From NCBI GenBank assembly GCA_903864275.1, contig CAIPFE010000019.1, forward strand, positions 285,808 through 349,807: a stretch of DNA of 64,000 nt, in the 5' to 3' direction. This document shows positions 52,189 to 60,351 of this stretch, piece by piece (position 1 is the first letter of the stretch; the number at the start of each line of letters is the position of its first letter). A program made the position numbers and the translations under genes. The DNA is from an uncultured Mucilaginibacter sp. Lineage in GTDB: Bacteria; Bacteroidota; Bacteroidia; Sphingobacteriales; Sphingobacteriaceae. The notes beneath the pieces were generated by a model, which was given only the letters and a program-made list of their open reading frames with translations, did not search any database and was not told the DNA's origin.

Positions 52189-55146
52189 TTAAATTTTCCT
52201 GAACTTTAATTCTACCAATGTACCCATGCCGTTCTTCGAAAAAATATTAAGCTCACTATTAATACGTTTGGCCCTTGCGTTAATATTATTTATACCGTAT
52301 CCTTTTTTTATTTTTTCCTGGTCAAAGCCGCTTCCGTTATCCCTGAGGCTTATCAGTATCTCGTTATCCGCAACGGCCTTAGCATCAACGGTAACCTTGG
52401 TCGCTTTTGCATGTTTGAGCACATTATTTAATATCTCTTTAAATATCATCGTAATATTCCGGCTGTACTCCATGGTAAGTTTTACACTTTTTAAGTTTTC
52501 GTCTGCTTCAATAAATTGAAACGTAATCGGCGTATCCTGGAAAATCTCGCTGCCAACCTCTTTAATATGCATCAGCATTTCGAACAAATTATCGCTTTTA
52601 GGATCCAAAGCCCATAATATATCTTTTGTGCCATTATACAAAGACGCTACATTTTGCCTTATTTGTTCAACCAGGTTTCGTTGATCTGTTTTATCTGCAT
52701 CAATTTTGGTATTTAATATTTCAGCTAAGACGTTGATTCTTGTCAATTTGTTACCAAGATCGTCATGAAAATCTTCAGCTGTTTGTTGACGTATTTTTAT
52801 TTTCTCTTCGCGCTTCATCGTTTCAAGCGCCAACTGGTTCCGTATCTTTCTTCGATGCACAAAATCCTGCAAGCCAATCCCAACCAATACAAAAAAAAGT
52901 ATCACCGCTACCTGGAAAGGAATGGTTTTGTAAAATGGGGGAATAATTTCAAAATTGAACCTGACCGTGTTTATTGAACTCAGGGCGTTATCGGTAATAG
53001 CCCTAACTTCGAAAGTATATTTACCCGCTGGCAGCGACGGGTAGTCAACTGTATTATTCTTTACCGGTAAGCAAAACTTATCATCCAAACCTGTTAATTT
53101 ATACTCATAAGATATACTTTCCGGATTTTTTAAATACACCCCTAAAAACGAAATGGCTAAATGGTTTTGATTTGACGACAAAACAAGCCCGTCACCGCCT
53201 TTGTTGGTGATATCCTTGTTTTGGCCCTTATCCTGGCTTAACAATTTTACCGATTGTATGATCGTATACGGATGCGTTGCTGTTAATTGGGGCGCGGAAG
53301 TATTATAAATTTTAAGCCCTTTAGTAGTCCCTATCAAAATTTTATCGCCATCGGCCAGTATAGAATTCTGATTTGTTTCCACAACTGCCGCCCTGGAGTT
53401 GCCATCGTCGAGTATGGTGCAGTTCATGTTTGCCGGGTTAAGCGAAACACGGTTTACGCCCCTGCCGGTACCAACCCATATAACCCCGTTCCTGTCGGTT
53501 AACAAACTATAAATAATGTATGATTTTAAACCGTCTTTTACGTTGTAGTTTCTGATGGCGCCGGTCTTGGGGTTCCATATTAATAACCCCTTGTCATCTG
53601 TACCAAATACTATTAGGCCGTGAAAATTGAGCATACAAAGGATGGATGACTTATCTAAAGCTTTAAATTTAAAATCATCAACAACTTTCCCGTGCACAAT
53701 AAGCCGGAGGCCCCGGGCTAAACCCACCAGTAATGAATCTTTACCGGTAAAAAATAATGAGGATACAAAGTAATTGATGCCCGGCACCGGTTTCACGGTA
53801 TCATTTTCAATATAATAGCAAGCGCGGTCGCCAGCGATCCATATCGTGCCCTTACTGTCCTCTCTTATCTGGTGCGGCGAAATTTGTTCCGTTCCCCTTA
53901 CCTGGAATATGTTACTGCCATCATATTTCCACACGCCATTAAATTCAGTACCGATCCACAAGTTGTTTCTTTTGTCGGCATAAAGGCATCCTATCATAAC
54001 TGGGGCCGGCAATTTTGATGAATTAAAATCAGAAAGCTTGCCGTCTTTTAACTTCATGAGGTCCCCACCATCGGTTCCAATCACAATATTTTGGTTTTTA
54101 TCACGGGCAATGGCCATTACAACCGGGCTTCTTATCGTTCCCTGGGTTTGATCGATAGTTACGTAATTATCTTGTTCATATTTAAAAACGCCATTACCTG
54201 ATGTGGCAAGCCATAAATTATTATCCCGGTCATTAAATATGTCCAAAACCGAGTTATTGGTAAGCCCGTTATGTGAGGTATAATGAATAAGCTGGTGTTT
54301 ATTTAAGCTATAAGCGCCAGTGGTGGTGCCTATCCATAGGCCACCGGCCGCATCCTGCTCAAGGCTTAAGTAAATTTCCTTGATTTGACTCAATGCAGGG
54401 TCATCATATGGCATAATAATGCCCTTTTTAGTTGTCAATATACCCTTCGCCGATAAAAGAAATGTTCTGGCCCGGTCAAATTTGTCAAACACTATTTTAT
54501 TTATAAAAACCGGTTTTGAACCGGCGGCAAACAGTGCATCGTTAATCCAGCCTTTTTTACTTAAATAATACAGGCCTTTGTTATATACGGCAACAAATAG
54601 CCTGCCCGTTTTGTCTACGGCAATGGCATTTATACCATATTCCTGCTGGCCCGGTATTTTCACCATCACCATCCGGCGATGCTCAATCCGGAATAAAGTA
54701 CGGCCAATAACCACCCAAATGGTCCCGTTGCCATCCTCAGCTATGCTGGTTACTACTTTCTTTTCGAAATTTAGCGGCATCGGGAAATTATAGACTTTCT
54801 GGTTTTCGAGATATTGCAGGCCCGAATAGGTACCGAACCAAACGATGCCATTTCTATCCGCATGAATGCAGATCACAAAATTATCGGGAAGGCCATTTGC
54901 TTTCGAAAGGGAATAATATCCCTTTCCATCGAAACGGCTTACGCCGCCAAAAGTTGCTATCCACAGCCTGTGTTCATTATCCTGGCAAAGTTTACTGGCC
55001 TGCGATTCAACCAGGCCATCTTCAATATCATAATGGGAAAAAGCATATTTTTGAGCAAAAGATCTTTGAGGACTAAATAAAACAAAGCATGCCGCAAACA
55101 GCAGCATACAAACGGGGCGATATGGGTATTGTCGAAATTTACTCAA
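52189..55146 (-). CDS. Propeller-type sensor histidine kinase
   Basis: A 985-residue membrane kinase. After a signal anchor (VCMLLFAACFVLFSP), some fourteen two-component propeller repeats (for example NGLPDNFVICIHADRNGIVW) form two periplasmic propellers. A Y_Y_Y domain follows (about 670-740, ISYEYKLTGLDDKF), one membrane helix (IPFQVAVILFFVLVGIGLQ), a HisKA_3 box with phospho-His in DFHDDLGNKLTRINVL, and an HATPase with GSGFDQEKIKKGYGINNI. Unlike hybrid HTCS regulators it has no receiver or AraC domain; the response regulator is a separate gene 20 nt downstream. Such sensors bind glycans or related ligands. Confidence 0.93.
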   Translation of the reverse strand: MSKFRQYPYRPVCMLLFAACFVLFSPQRSFAQKYAFSHYDIEDGLVESQASKLCQDNEHRLWIATFGGVSRFDGKGYYSLSKANGLPDNFVICIHADRNGIVWFGTYSGLQYLENQKVYNFPMPLNFEKKVVTSIAEDGNGTIWVVIGRTLFRIEHRRMVMVKIPGQQEYGINAIAVDKTGRLFVAVYNKGLYYLSKKGWINDALFAAGSKPVFINKIVFDKFDRARTFLLSAKGILTTKKGIIMPYDDPALSQIKEIYLSLEQDAAGGLWIGTTTGAYSLNKHQLIHYTSHNGLTNNSVLDIFNDRDNNLWLATSGNGVFKYEQDNYVTIDQTQGTIRSPVVMAIARDKNQNIVIGTDGGDLMKLKDGKLSDFNSSKLPAPVMIGCLYADKRNNLWIGTEFNGVWKYDGSNIFQVRGTEQISPHQIREDSKGTIWIAGDRACYYIENDTVKPVPGINYFVSSLFFTGKDSLLVGLARGLRLIVHGKVVDDFKFKALDKSSILCMLNFHGLIVFGTDDKGLLIWNPKTGAIRNYNVKDGLKSYIIYSLLTDRNGVIWVGTGRGVNRVSLNPANMNCTILDDGNSRAAVVETNQNSILADGDKILIGTTKGLKIYNTSAPQLTATHPYTIIQSVKLLSQDKGQNKDITNKGGDGLVLSSNQNHLAISFLGVYLKNPESISYEYKLTGLDDKFCLPVKNNTVDYPSLPAGKYTFEVRAITDNALSSINTVRFNFEIIPPFYKTIPFQVAVILFFVLVGIGLQDFVHRRKIRNQLALETMKREEKIKIRQQTAEDFHDDLGNKLTRINVLAEILNTKIDADKTDQRNLVEQIRQNVASLYNGTKDILWALDPKSDNLFEMLMHIKEVGSEIFQDTPITFQFIEADENLKSVKLTMEYSRNITMIFKEILNNVLKHAKATKVTVDAKAVADNEILISLRDNGSGFDQEKIKKGYGINNINARAKRINSELNIFSKNGMGTLVELKFRKI

Positions 55147-55165
55147 TGGGCAATAAAGATAATAT

Positions 55166-55191
55166 AAAAAAAATCACCCGTAAAGGGTGAT
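55166..55191 (-). terminator. Terminator of the NTF2-like gene
   Basis: On the minus strand ATCACCC/GGGTGAT (around TTTAC) is followed by eight T. It lies about 45 nt after the NTF2-like gene's stop and just before the sensor kinase gene's start region. Confidence 0.85.
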
Positions 55192-55234
55192 GTGATTATG
55201 TAATAAATTAATTGATTTCTTTCGTGTCAGAAAT

Positions 55235-55705
55235 TCAGCTGCGTGCAGTTACGCCAGTACCCGTTTCCGCGGGTTTAATATCATCAAATATTTTGCAATC
55301 TTCGGTGATCTTCCACTCTTTATCCTGGTTTTTTTCAAGGATGATGTAGTTATGCTGTATGCAATTAGCGTATTTAAAATCAACCCTTGCAATTACGATG
55401 GCATCGCTTTTGGCAAGTACCTCATAACCGGACTCGCAATTTTGCTGTACGCCTTCACTTTGCTGCATTTGCGCTACTATATCCGATTTGTTTTGAACAA
55501 GAACCGCTTCACCCCTCGGTATTTTAATGTTGGCTTCGTCATTCAAAACACTTTCAAGTTTCGCGTGGTTTGATTTCATGTGGCTCTCAATAAAATCTTT
55601 AATTACTTTATCATACCCGGGTGCATCTTTTTTGCCCGAATTCGCTTGCGATACTGTGGCCGATAATATAAATATTATACATGCCATAAAAGCTTTAAGT
55701 CTCAT
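55235..55705 (-). CDS. Secreted NTF2-like (putative lumazine-binding/SnoaL-like) protein
   Basis: A 156-residue exported protein with signal peptide MRLKAFMACIIFILSATVSQ cut near ANS. The mature part has the NTF2-like pattern: helix KVIKDFIESHMKSNHAKLES, then strands ANIKIPRGEAVLVQ, GYEVLAKSDAIVIARVDFKY and HNYIILEKNQDKEWKITEDC. Members bind small molecules or act as periplasmic helper domains. No catalytic residue is evident. It stands upstream of the sensor kinase gene on the same strand but is separated from it by a strong terminator. Confidence 0.75.
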   Translation of the reverse strand: MRLKAFMACIIFILSATVSQANSGKKDAPGYDKVIKDFIESHMKSNHAKLESVLNDEANIKIPRGEAVLVQNKSDIVAQMQQSEGVQQNCESGYEVLAKSDAIVIARVDFKYANCIQHNYIILEKNQDKEWKITEDCKIFDDIKPAETGTGVTARS

Positions 55706-55849
55706 CTTCTTATAATTTTTTTATAAATATCAGGAGCATTTTCGGGGGTGGATATGCGAATAAAACCTATTTTCAAGTATTGGTTTTTGGTTTCGTGGAC
55801 CTTAATTCCGGCCTCATAGCAACCCGGTTATTTGCTGTTTATCAAAAAC

Positions 55850-55871
55850 TCACCCCTTCCGGGTGATTTTT
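55850..55871 (+). terminator. Terminator-like hairpin just before a promoter
   Basis: TCACCC (55850-55855) pairs with GGGTGA (55861-55866) around CTTCC, followed by TTTTT. It lies 18 nt before the -7 box of the plus-strand propeller gene, with no plus-strand gene upstream. Confidence 0.7.
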
Positions 55872-55888
55872 ATTTTGCTGCCTAAGGC

Positions 55889-55896
55889 TATATTTG
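55889..55896 (+). promoter_or_regulatory. -7 element TATATTTG for the PQQ-propeller gene
   Basis: TATATTTG is a full match to TAnnTTTG, 24 nt before the ATG. The expected -33 position (about 55866-55869) falls at the end of the hairpin, and no TTTG lies there. Confidence 0.55.
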
Positions 55897-55920
55897 ACTG
55901 ATTACTAAATTATTATCCCG

Positions 55921-57750
55921 ATGAACAAATTGTTTAGCCATAGCTGTACGTATTTATTATTAATTGCCCTTTTTCAAAAACAAGCCTCCGCCCAATCAAC
56001 AATGTTTCGGGGTGCGCCCGATCATAATTATGCCGTAAACGCAAAGGTTGCTACGCCATTTGATGAATTAGCATGGAAGTTTGACGCCGGTGCGCCGGTA
56101 CGCTCAACAGTTGCTAACTTCAATAGCGCCATTTTCTTTGGCAGCAGTAAAGGGATATTTTATTCGTTAAATAAACTAACCGGTAAAGTTAACTGGGCTT
56201 TTAATGCGGGCATGGCTATTAATTCATCAGCGGCATTACATAACGGCAACGTGTTTTTTAGTGACAACCGGCAAACGCTTTATTCGCTCAACGCCGCCAC
56301 CGGGAAACTTAACTTTAAAACTGCCCTGGGGCAAAGTAAAAGTTATGAATGGGCTTTTGATTATTACTATTCATCGCCGGCTGTTGTTAACGACCAAATA
56401 TTTATAGGCAGCAAGGACGGCTGTATTTATGATGTAAATGAAATTAGCGGGCAGGTTAAATGGAAGTTTAAGACAGGGGGTATTGTACGGAGTTCGCCGG
56501 CTGTTGCCGGCGGCGTATTATATGCCGGCGATACCGACGGCAGCTTATTTGCAATTGATACCCATAACGGTAGGCAACTTTGGCGGTTTTTAACAGTGGG
56601 CCACGGCCTGAAAAATGAAGACTTTGGTTACGATCGCCGCGCTATCATCGCGTCGCCGGTTGTAACAGGCGATAAAGTAATTGTTGGCGGCAGGGATGGC
56701 TTTTTATATGCTGTTGACAAAACGTCAGGCAAAGAGCTGTGGCGGATGGATCATAAGATATCGTGGGTGATCTCAACAGTGGCTGTAAAGGGCGATATAG
56801 TGGTTACCGGTACATCCGACGGCCGTTTTGTACAGGCAATTGACCTTGCTACCGGCAAACAACTATGGAAATTCCATACACATTCAACCGTGTGGTCATC
56901 ACCGGTTATTGATGGTGATAAAGTGTACGTCGGCAGCCAGGAAGGCGTGCTTTTTTGCCTCGACCTGAAAACGGGTTCAAAGATCAATGGTTTCCAGGCT
57001 GGGGACATCATATTTTCGTCGCCGGTAGTTGCGGGATCGTTGTTGTATTTTGGATGCGACGATGGTTATCTATATGCTTTAAAGCCCGGTGCACCTGGTT
57101 ACAAAACGCCGCAAACGGCTAAAAAATATGTTTTTTGGGATTCAGAACCCCGTTATTTCAGATTCGGGACTGATATAAAAATAAAGCAATACCTTTTTGA
57201 AAATGGATATACTGTACTTGACAAGGAAAAACTGGTTGGTTTTTTGAAACAGAACGACAGCCCGGTTAATTCGGTTATCGTGTTTGCAACAAATTTTTTT
57301 CCGCCCGAAATAACCGATGGAACGGACCACTCCCTTCTGCGTAATTATTTAAACGGCGGGGGAAAAGTTGTCGTAACAAACATAAACCCGGTACTTTTCA
57401 AATTTGACCCCAAGGACAAATCATTGTCGCTGCGCAGTTATTTTTTTGCTGACAGTGTGCTGTCCATAAAATACGGTCCCGACGATCTTCGTTCATACAA
57501 AGGCAGTCAACCCGCTTTTCCAACAAAAACCGGTATGGAATGGGGGTTACCGGGTTTTTGGGTTGCCCCTTTAAGTTTACCTGCCAATCAGGTCGACATT
57601 GTTTTGGGTAAGGATGAAAATGGCCTCGCCTCGGCCTGGGTAAAAAAATTCAACCCGGCGCCAGGTTCAGGCTTTGTACAAATATGGGTTAATGAACACA
57701 ATACCGACCTTACGAGCATTACCCGTGTTGCCGAATATGAATTGCAGTAG
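55921..57750 (+). CDS. PQQ-type beta-propeller protein with extra C-terminal domain
   Basis: A 609-residue exported protein with leader MNKLFSHSCTYLLLIALFQK cut near ASAQ. Residues 30-390 contain about seven WD/PQQ-like blades with the W-motif (LAWKFDAGAPVRSTVANF, VKWKFKTGGIVRSSPAVAGG, KQLWKFHTHSTVWSSPVIDG), as in BamB and quinoprotein folds. The quinone-binding residues of dehydrogenases are not evident. Residues 405-600 form a second domain (VIVFATNFFPPEITDGTDHS, LNGGGKVVVTN) that resembles a DUF4350/flavodoxin-like fold. The function is unknown; ligand sensing or complex assembly in the periplasm is likely. It is a single gene. Confidence 0.8.
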   Translation: MNKLFSHSCTYLLLIALFQKQASAQSTMFRGAPDHNYAVNAKVATPFDELAWKFDAGAPVRSTVANFNSAIFFGSSKGIFYSLNKLTGKVNWAFNAGMAINSSAALHNGNVFFSDNRQTLYSLNAATGKLNFKTALGQSKSYEWAFDYYYSSPAVVNDQIFIGSKDGCIYDVNEISGQVKWKFKTGGIVRSSPAVAGGVLYAGDTDGSLFAIDTHNGRQLWRFLTVGHGLKNEDFGYDRRAIIASPVVTGDKVIVGGRDGFLYAVDKTSGKELWRMDHKISWVISTVAVKGDIVVTGTSDGRFVQAIDLATGKQLWKFHTHSTVWSSPVIDGDKVYVGSQEGVLFCLDLKTGSKINGFQAGDIIFSSPVVAGSLLYFGCDDGYLYALKPGAPGYKTPQTAKKYVFWDSEPRYFRFGTDIKIKQYLFENGYTVLDKEKLVGFLKQNDSPVNSVIVFATNFFPPEITDGTDHSLLRNYLNGGGKVVVTNINPVLFKFDPKDKSLSLRSYFFADSVLSIKYGPDDLRSYKGSQPAFPTKTGMEWGLPGFWVAPLSLPANQVDIVLGKDENGLASAWVKKFNPAPGSGFVQIWVNEHNTDLTSITRVAEYELQ

Positions 57751-57756
57751 GGGGCA

Positions 57757-57830
57757 GAGATTAATGATTAGAGGTTAGAGATTAGTTCGGAAGTTCGGAA
57801 GTCCGAAAGTCAGTGAAGTCCGAAAGAAGC
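57757..57830 (+). repeat. AGAGATTAG and AAGTCCGAAAGTC words after the propeller gene
   Basis: AGAGATTAATGATTAGAGG, TTAGAGATTAGTTCGG, AAGTTCGGAAGTCCG and AAAGTCAGTGAAGTCCG follow each other from just after the stop codon. The first half matches the words at 20115-20155. Confidence 0.7.
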
Positions 57831-57840
57831 TGCAACAGAT

Positions 57841-57872
57841 AAAAGCCCTCAGATTAATTCTGAAGGCTTTTT
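57841..57872 (+). terminator. Terminator after the propeller gene
   Basis: AAAAGCC and TCAGA pair with TCTGA and GGCTTTT (one C/A mismatch) around TTAAT, followed by T. It lies downstream of the repeat words. Confidence 0.85.
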
Positions 57873-57922
57873 GTATTACTAACCGGCATCAAATAATTAC
57901 CTTTAGCAAAATCCCTATTATT

Positions 57923-58336
57923 ATGCCGAACAAATTTATACTTCAAGGTACCGCAAAGTGGAGCTATGACTATGAAATGGTTGAGTTTACCAGCACACAG
58001 AAAATTATAGCATCAATGACATCCTTTGTGCCACCCTTACATCGCCATGAAGGGAACATCGCTTTAACAAATTCAGAAATCATTATAGAAGGCACTGGTA
58101 ATGATAAAGAGAACTTAACCATTCGGCTTAACAAATTGAAGCAACTTTATCTTGGATTTGATGACTTGTTCCCGGCCGTATCAGTAAAAAGCCTGGGCTT
58201 GTTATGGCAGCCATTGCGAATTGAGTATTATGTTTCTGATGTGGAAACGCAGTCGATATATCTTATCATTGATTTCAATGGCATGTTTACCCATGATAAG
58301 GAATGGTACAAAACGCTTACCCAAATGCTGGAATAA
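57923..58336 (+). CDS. Hypothetical 137-residue protein
   Basis: I do not recognise a family. The sequence is soluble, without a signal peptide or membrane span. It alternates strand-like segments (KFILQGTAKWSYDYEMVEF, EGNIALTNSEIIIEGT, LNKLKQLYLGFDDLFP, LRIEYYVSDVETQSIYLIID) and ends with a helix (DKEWYKTLTQMLE), which suggests a small beta-rich domain, perhaps PH-like. A TACCTTTA box 18 nt before the start resembles a -7 element with A for the last G. It follows a terminator, so it is its own unit. Confidence 0.65.
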   Translation: MPNKFILQGTAKWSYDYEMVEFTSTQKIIASMTSFVPPLHRHEGNIALTNSEIIIEGTGNDKENLTIRLNKLKQLYLGFDDLFPAVSVKSLGLLWQPLRIEYYVSDVETQSIYLIIDFNGMFTHDKEWYKTLTQMLE

Positions 58337-58731
58337 CAAATAAAGTTTTGTTCCTCTGTTGGATCAATTTACTGATGGGAAAATTACTGCCAAACAGGCA
58401 TTCGAATATAGCTATCATTGTACTATTTCGCCTGCAACGGCTTACCGACCACCCTTATAGTTTCGTTGCTTACAACCTTGCCCGTGCCGTAATTTGTTTG
58501 GTTATCCTGACTTTTGCTGGTCAAAGCAACAAAAACTAAGCTGAACTTAAAAGATAAAGTACAGGAACGGGTATTTAGGGGACAACTGTGATCTAAAACC
58601 GGGACGAAGTTAAGATGTGTTAAAAACTGTTAAACAGGCCCGATTTCATTTCAACTTCAGAATCACGCGGTAATTTTGTTACAACAAATCCAAAAGGAAT
58701 ACGTATATTAACTATAACAGATATTTTTACG
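58337..58731. other. Intergenic, no reliable gene
   Basis: 395 bp between two plus-strand genes. A minus-strand frame (about 58480-58630) reads like a signal peptide plus a short polar tail but has no start codon. A plus-strand frame from 58303 overlaps the upstream gene and looks non-coding. No hairpin was identified. Confidence 0.4.
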
Positions 58732-59169
58732 ATGAAATTATTAACCGCTTTTTTTATCCTTAATTTTTTTGCAACTGTTAGCTGGCTTGGTGATTTTAAT
58801 GAAGCCACTACCGAAGCCGTTAAAACACATAAGCTGATATTGATAAATTTTTCCGGATCAGACTGGTGCGGCCCTTGCATAAGGGAGCGAAAAGAAATAT
58901 TGGAAAATGCCACATTTGAAAATTATGCCGACGGCCATCTTATTTTGGTAAGGGCCGATTTTCCGCGTCAAAAGAAAAACCAGTTAAGTAAGGAGCAAAC
59001 CCATCGCAATGAGATTTTAGCTGATAAATATAACCCCGACGGCAAATTCCCTTATACACTTTTGGTTGACGAACACGGCAAGGTATTGAAAGATTGGGAT
59101 GGTTTTCCGAACGAGTCGCCCGAAGCCTTTGTTGAGCAAATTGCCTCATTTACAAGCGGCGGGAATTAG
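58732..59169 (+). CDS. Thioredoxin-like exported protein
   Basis: A 145-residue protein. A hydrophobic N-terminus (LLTAFFILNFFATVSW) is followed by the thioredoxin fold with the active site GSDWCGPCI, giving Cys46 and Cys49. The later cis-Pro region is FPYTLLVDEHG. This belongs to the short DsbD-C-terminal/Thioredoxin_7 type, which reduces disulfides on the periplasmic side. The hydrophobic start may be a signal peptide or an anchor. It is convergent with the cytochrome b561-type gene, and both are membrane redox proteins, but a partnership is only inferred from position. Confidence 0.88.
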   Translation: MKLLTAFFILNFFATVSWLGDFNEATTEAVKTHKLILINFSGSDWCGPCIRERKEILENATFENYADGHLILVRADFPRQKKNQLSKEQTHRNEILADKYNPDGKFPYTLLVDEHGKVLKDWDGFPNESPEAFVEQIASFTSGGN

Positions 59170-59245
59170 TTTTAGGTCGAAAGTCTAATTATTTTACTTT
59201 GAACCTGGGGCTTAAGACCTTCGACTTAAGACTTTAAATCTTCGC
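59167..59245. repeat. AAGTC/GACTTAAGAC word tract between convergent genes
   Basis: TAGGTCGAAAGTC, CTTAAGACCTTCGACTTAAGAC and TTTAAATCTTCG fill the gap. On the minus strand the cytochrome b gene's stop (59226-59228) lies within AAGTCTTAAGTC, and its last residues DLKS are encoded by the repeat. Confidence 0.7.
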
Positions 59246-59909
59246 TCCCCCCATTGATCATGTCCGAAACTATCCCTTTGCTCTCCTTACGTTCAGCCAG
59301 GAATACGCCGCCAAGGTGAAGAACAATAAAGCCCAATATTAAGTACATGCAAAAACCATGTACATCTTTTACTGAGTGCCTGATTGATTTAAAAGGCGCC
59401 ATAGCATCTTCAAAGGCCAGGAACAGCCCGGTGATCACCATTATGAATAACAGTGCATAAAATATGGCGTAGAGGCTCTTTACAGCAAGTTCATGCCTGG
59501 CCTCCTGCCGGTTCTTTTTTATGGTATTGAATTGAACATAAGCACTTTTTAACCTGCGGATAAATTTTTGATCGGCCAGCTGAAAAAACTCCAGCAGCAG
59601 CCTGAATAAAAGCAGTCCGGCTAAACAATAACCAAAATAGGTGTGTATAGCCCAAACACTATCGCCAAGTGCATGTGCCACTGATCTGGCCTGATCGTTA
59701 GTGACATCGGCCCCGGCTTTTTGAAGTTCGTCTTTCACCAGGCCGGATGTCGCCCCCTGGTCGGTAATGGTCGAATTGATCAGTACCGTTATTAGCGAAC
59801 CACTGATAACTAAAGTATTTAACCAATGCCACAAGCGAAGCGGCGCCGAGTTCTTTTTAATTTGATGCGGGGGTTTCACCTCCCTGCGTATGGGTTCTAT
59901 TATAGCCAT
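59226..59909 (-). CDS. Cytochrome b561-type membrane protein
   Basis: A 227-residue inner-membrane protein with four hydrophobic helices (about 32-48, 86-110, 143-166, 183-205). His28 (LWHWLN), His89 (WAIHTYFGY), His184 (DVHGF) and His198 (VLHLGG) are placed to hold two b haems, as in the b-type subunits of Ni-Fe hydrogenases and cytochrome b561 proteins. It passes electrons between quinones and a redox partner. No hydrogenase or molybdopterin enzyme is next to it. The remnant of a small membrane gene lies just upstream. The multihaem cytochrome pseudogene is far away at the window start. Confidence 0.88.
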   Translation of the reverse strand: MAIIEPIRREVKPPHQIKKNSAPLRLWHWLNTLVISGSLITVLINSTITDQGATSGLVKDELQKAGADVTNDQARSVAHALGDSVWAIHTYFGYCLAGLLLFRLLLEFFQLADQKFIRRLKSAYVQFNTIKKNRQEARHELAVKSLYAIFYALLFIMVITGLFLAFEDAMAPFKSIRHSVKDVHGFCMYLILGFIVLHLGGVFLAERKESKGIVSDMINGGSEDLKS

Positions 59910-59925
59910 GTTTGTTTAATTTTTA

Positions 59926-60209
59926 TCAGGATGCAGCACTGCCAAAATAAATGCCCAAATGAAATACAATTCCGCCGCCAACAATTACCTGCAAAATAGT
60001 TTTAAGCTGGGGGGCGTCATAAGCCTATAGCGGATAAAAGCAATAATAAGCAATTCGCATACCACAACGGCATAAGCCAGGTGAAGCGCGTATTATCAGT
60101 TGTTTATTGAAAAGGCAAAACACGCACCATACCGCCAACTGACGTTCCAACTGCGGTGATAGCACCCCCCTTTCTGAATAACAAATTTTGCGCTTTGCTT
60201 TTCCGGCAT
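59926..60209 (-). pseudogene. Decayed gene for a small membrane protein
   Basis: Three frames read in order on the minus strand give convincing protein. They are MPEKQSAKFVIQKG then GAITAVGTSVGGMVRVLPF; then LHLAYAVVVCELLIIAFIRY and RLMTPP; then LKTILQVIVGGGIVFHLGIY ending in FGSAAS and a TGA at 59926-59928. At least two shifts sit at runs of six C or G (60165-60170 and 60009-60014), with further indels near 60080-60110. The intact protein would have had about 94 residues and three membrane spans. I do not recognise the family; a resemblance to VIT-type transporter helices is weak. It ends 16 nt before the cytochrome b gene and may once have been cotranscribed with it. Confidence 0.6.
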
Positions 60210-60331
60210 TTAGCTGATGATGTTAATTTTTTAAAAATAAGATCATAATTTGAAGTAATTCTGTAGTGGATCATTTTTATAATTGTTTTAAATCATAGAA
60301 TTATCTACAGGATTTCCTCAATTTCGAACAT

Positions 60332-60339
60332 TATGTTTG
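60332..60339 (+). promoter_or_regulatory. -7 element TATGTTTG for the OmpR-type operon
   Basis: A full match to TAnnTTTG, 12 nt before the ATG at 60352. It overlaps the TTG at 60337 that a longer frame would use, so the ATG is the better start. No clear -33 box. Confidence 0.5.
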
Positions 60340-60351
60340 ATAAAAAAACCT

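Noticed and set aside
58303..58539. Plus-strand 78-residue frame after the hypothetical protein
   Set aside because: It overlaps the upstream gene's end in another frame and shows no coding character.
58450..58634. Minus-strand frame that reads like a signal peptide and short tail (KFSLVFVALTSKSQDNQ)
   Set aside because: No start codon of any usual kind lies in the frame, and the composition could be chance.
60337..60351. TTG start adding five residues to the OmpR-type regulator
   Set aside because: It lies inside the TATGTTTG promoter box, and the receiver domain begins at the ATG 60352.
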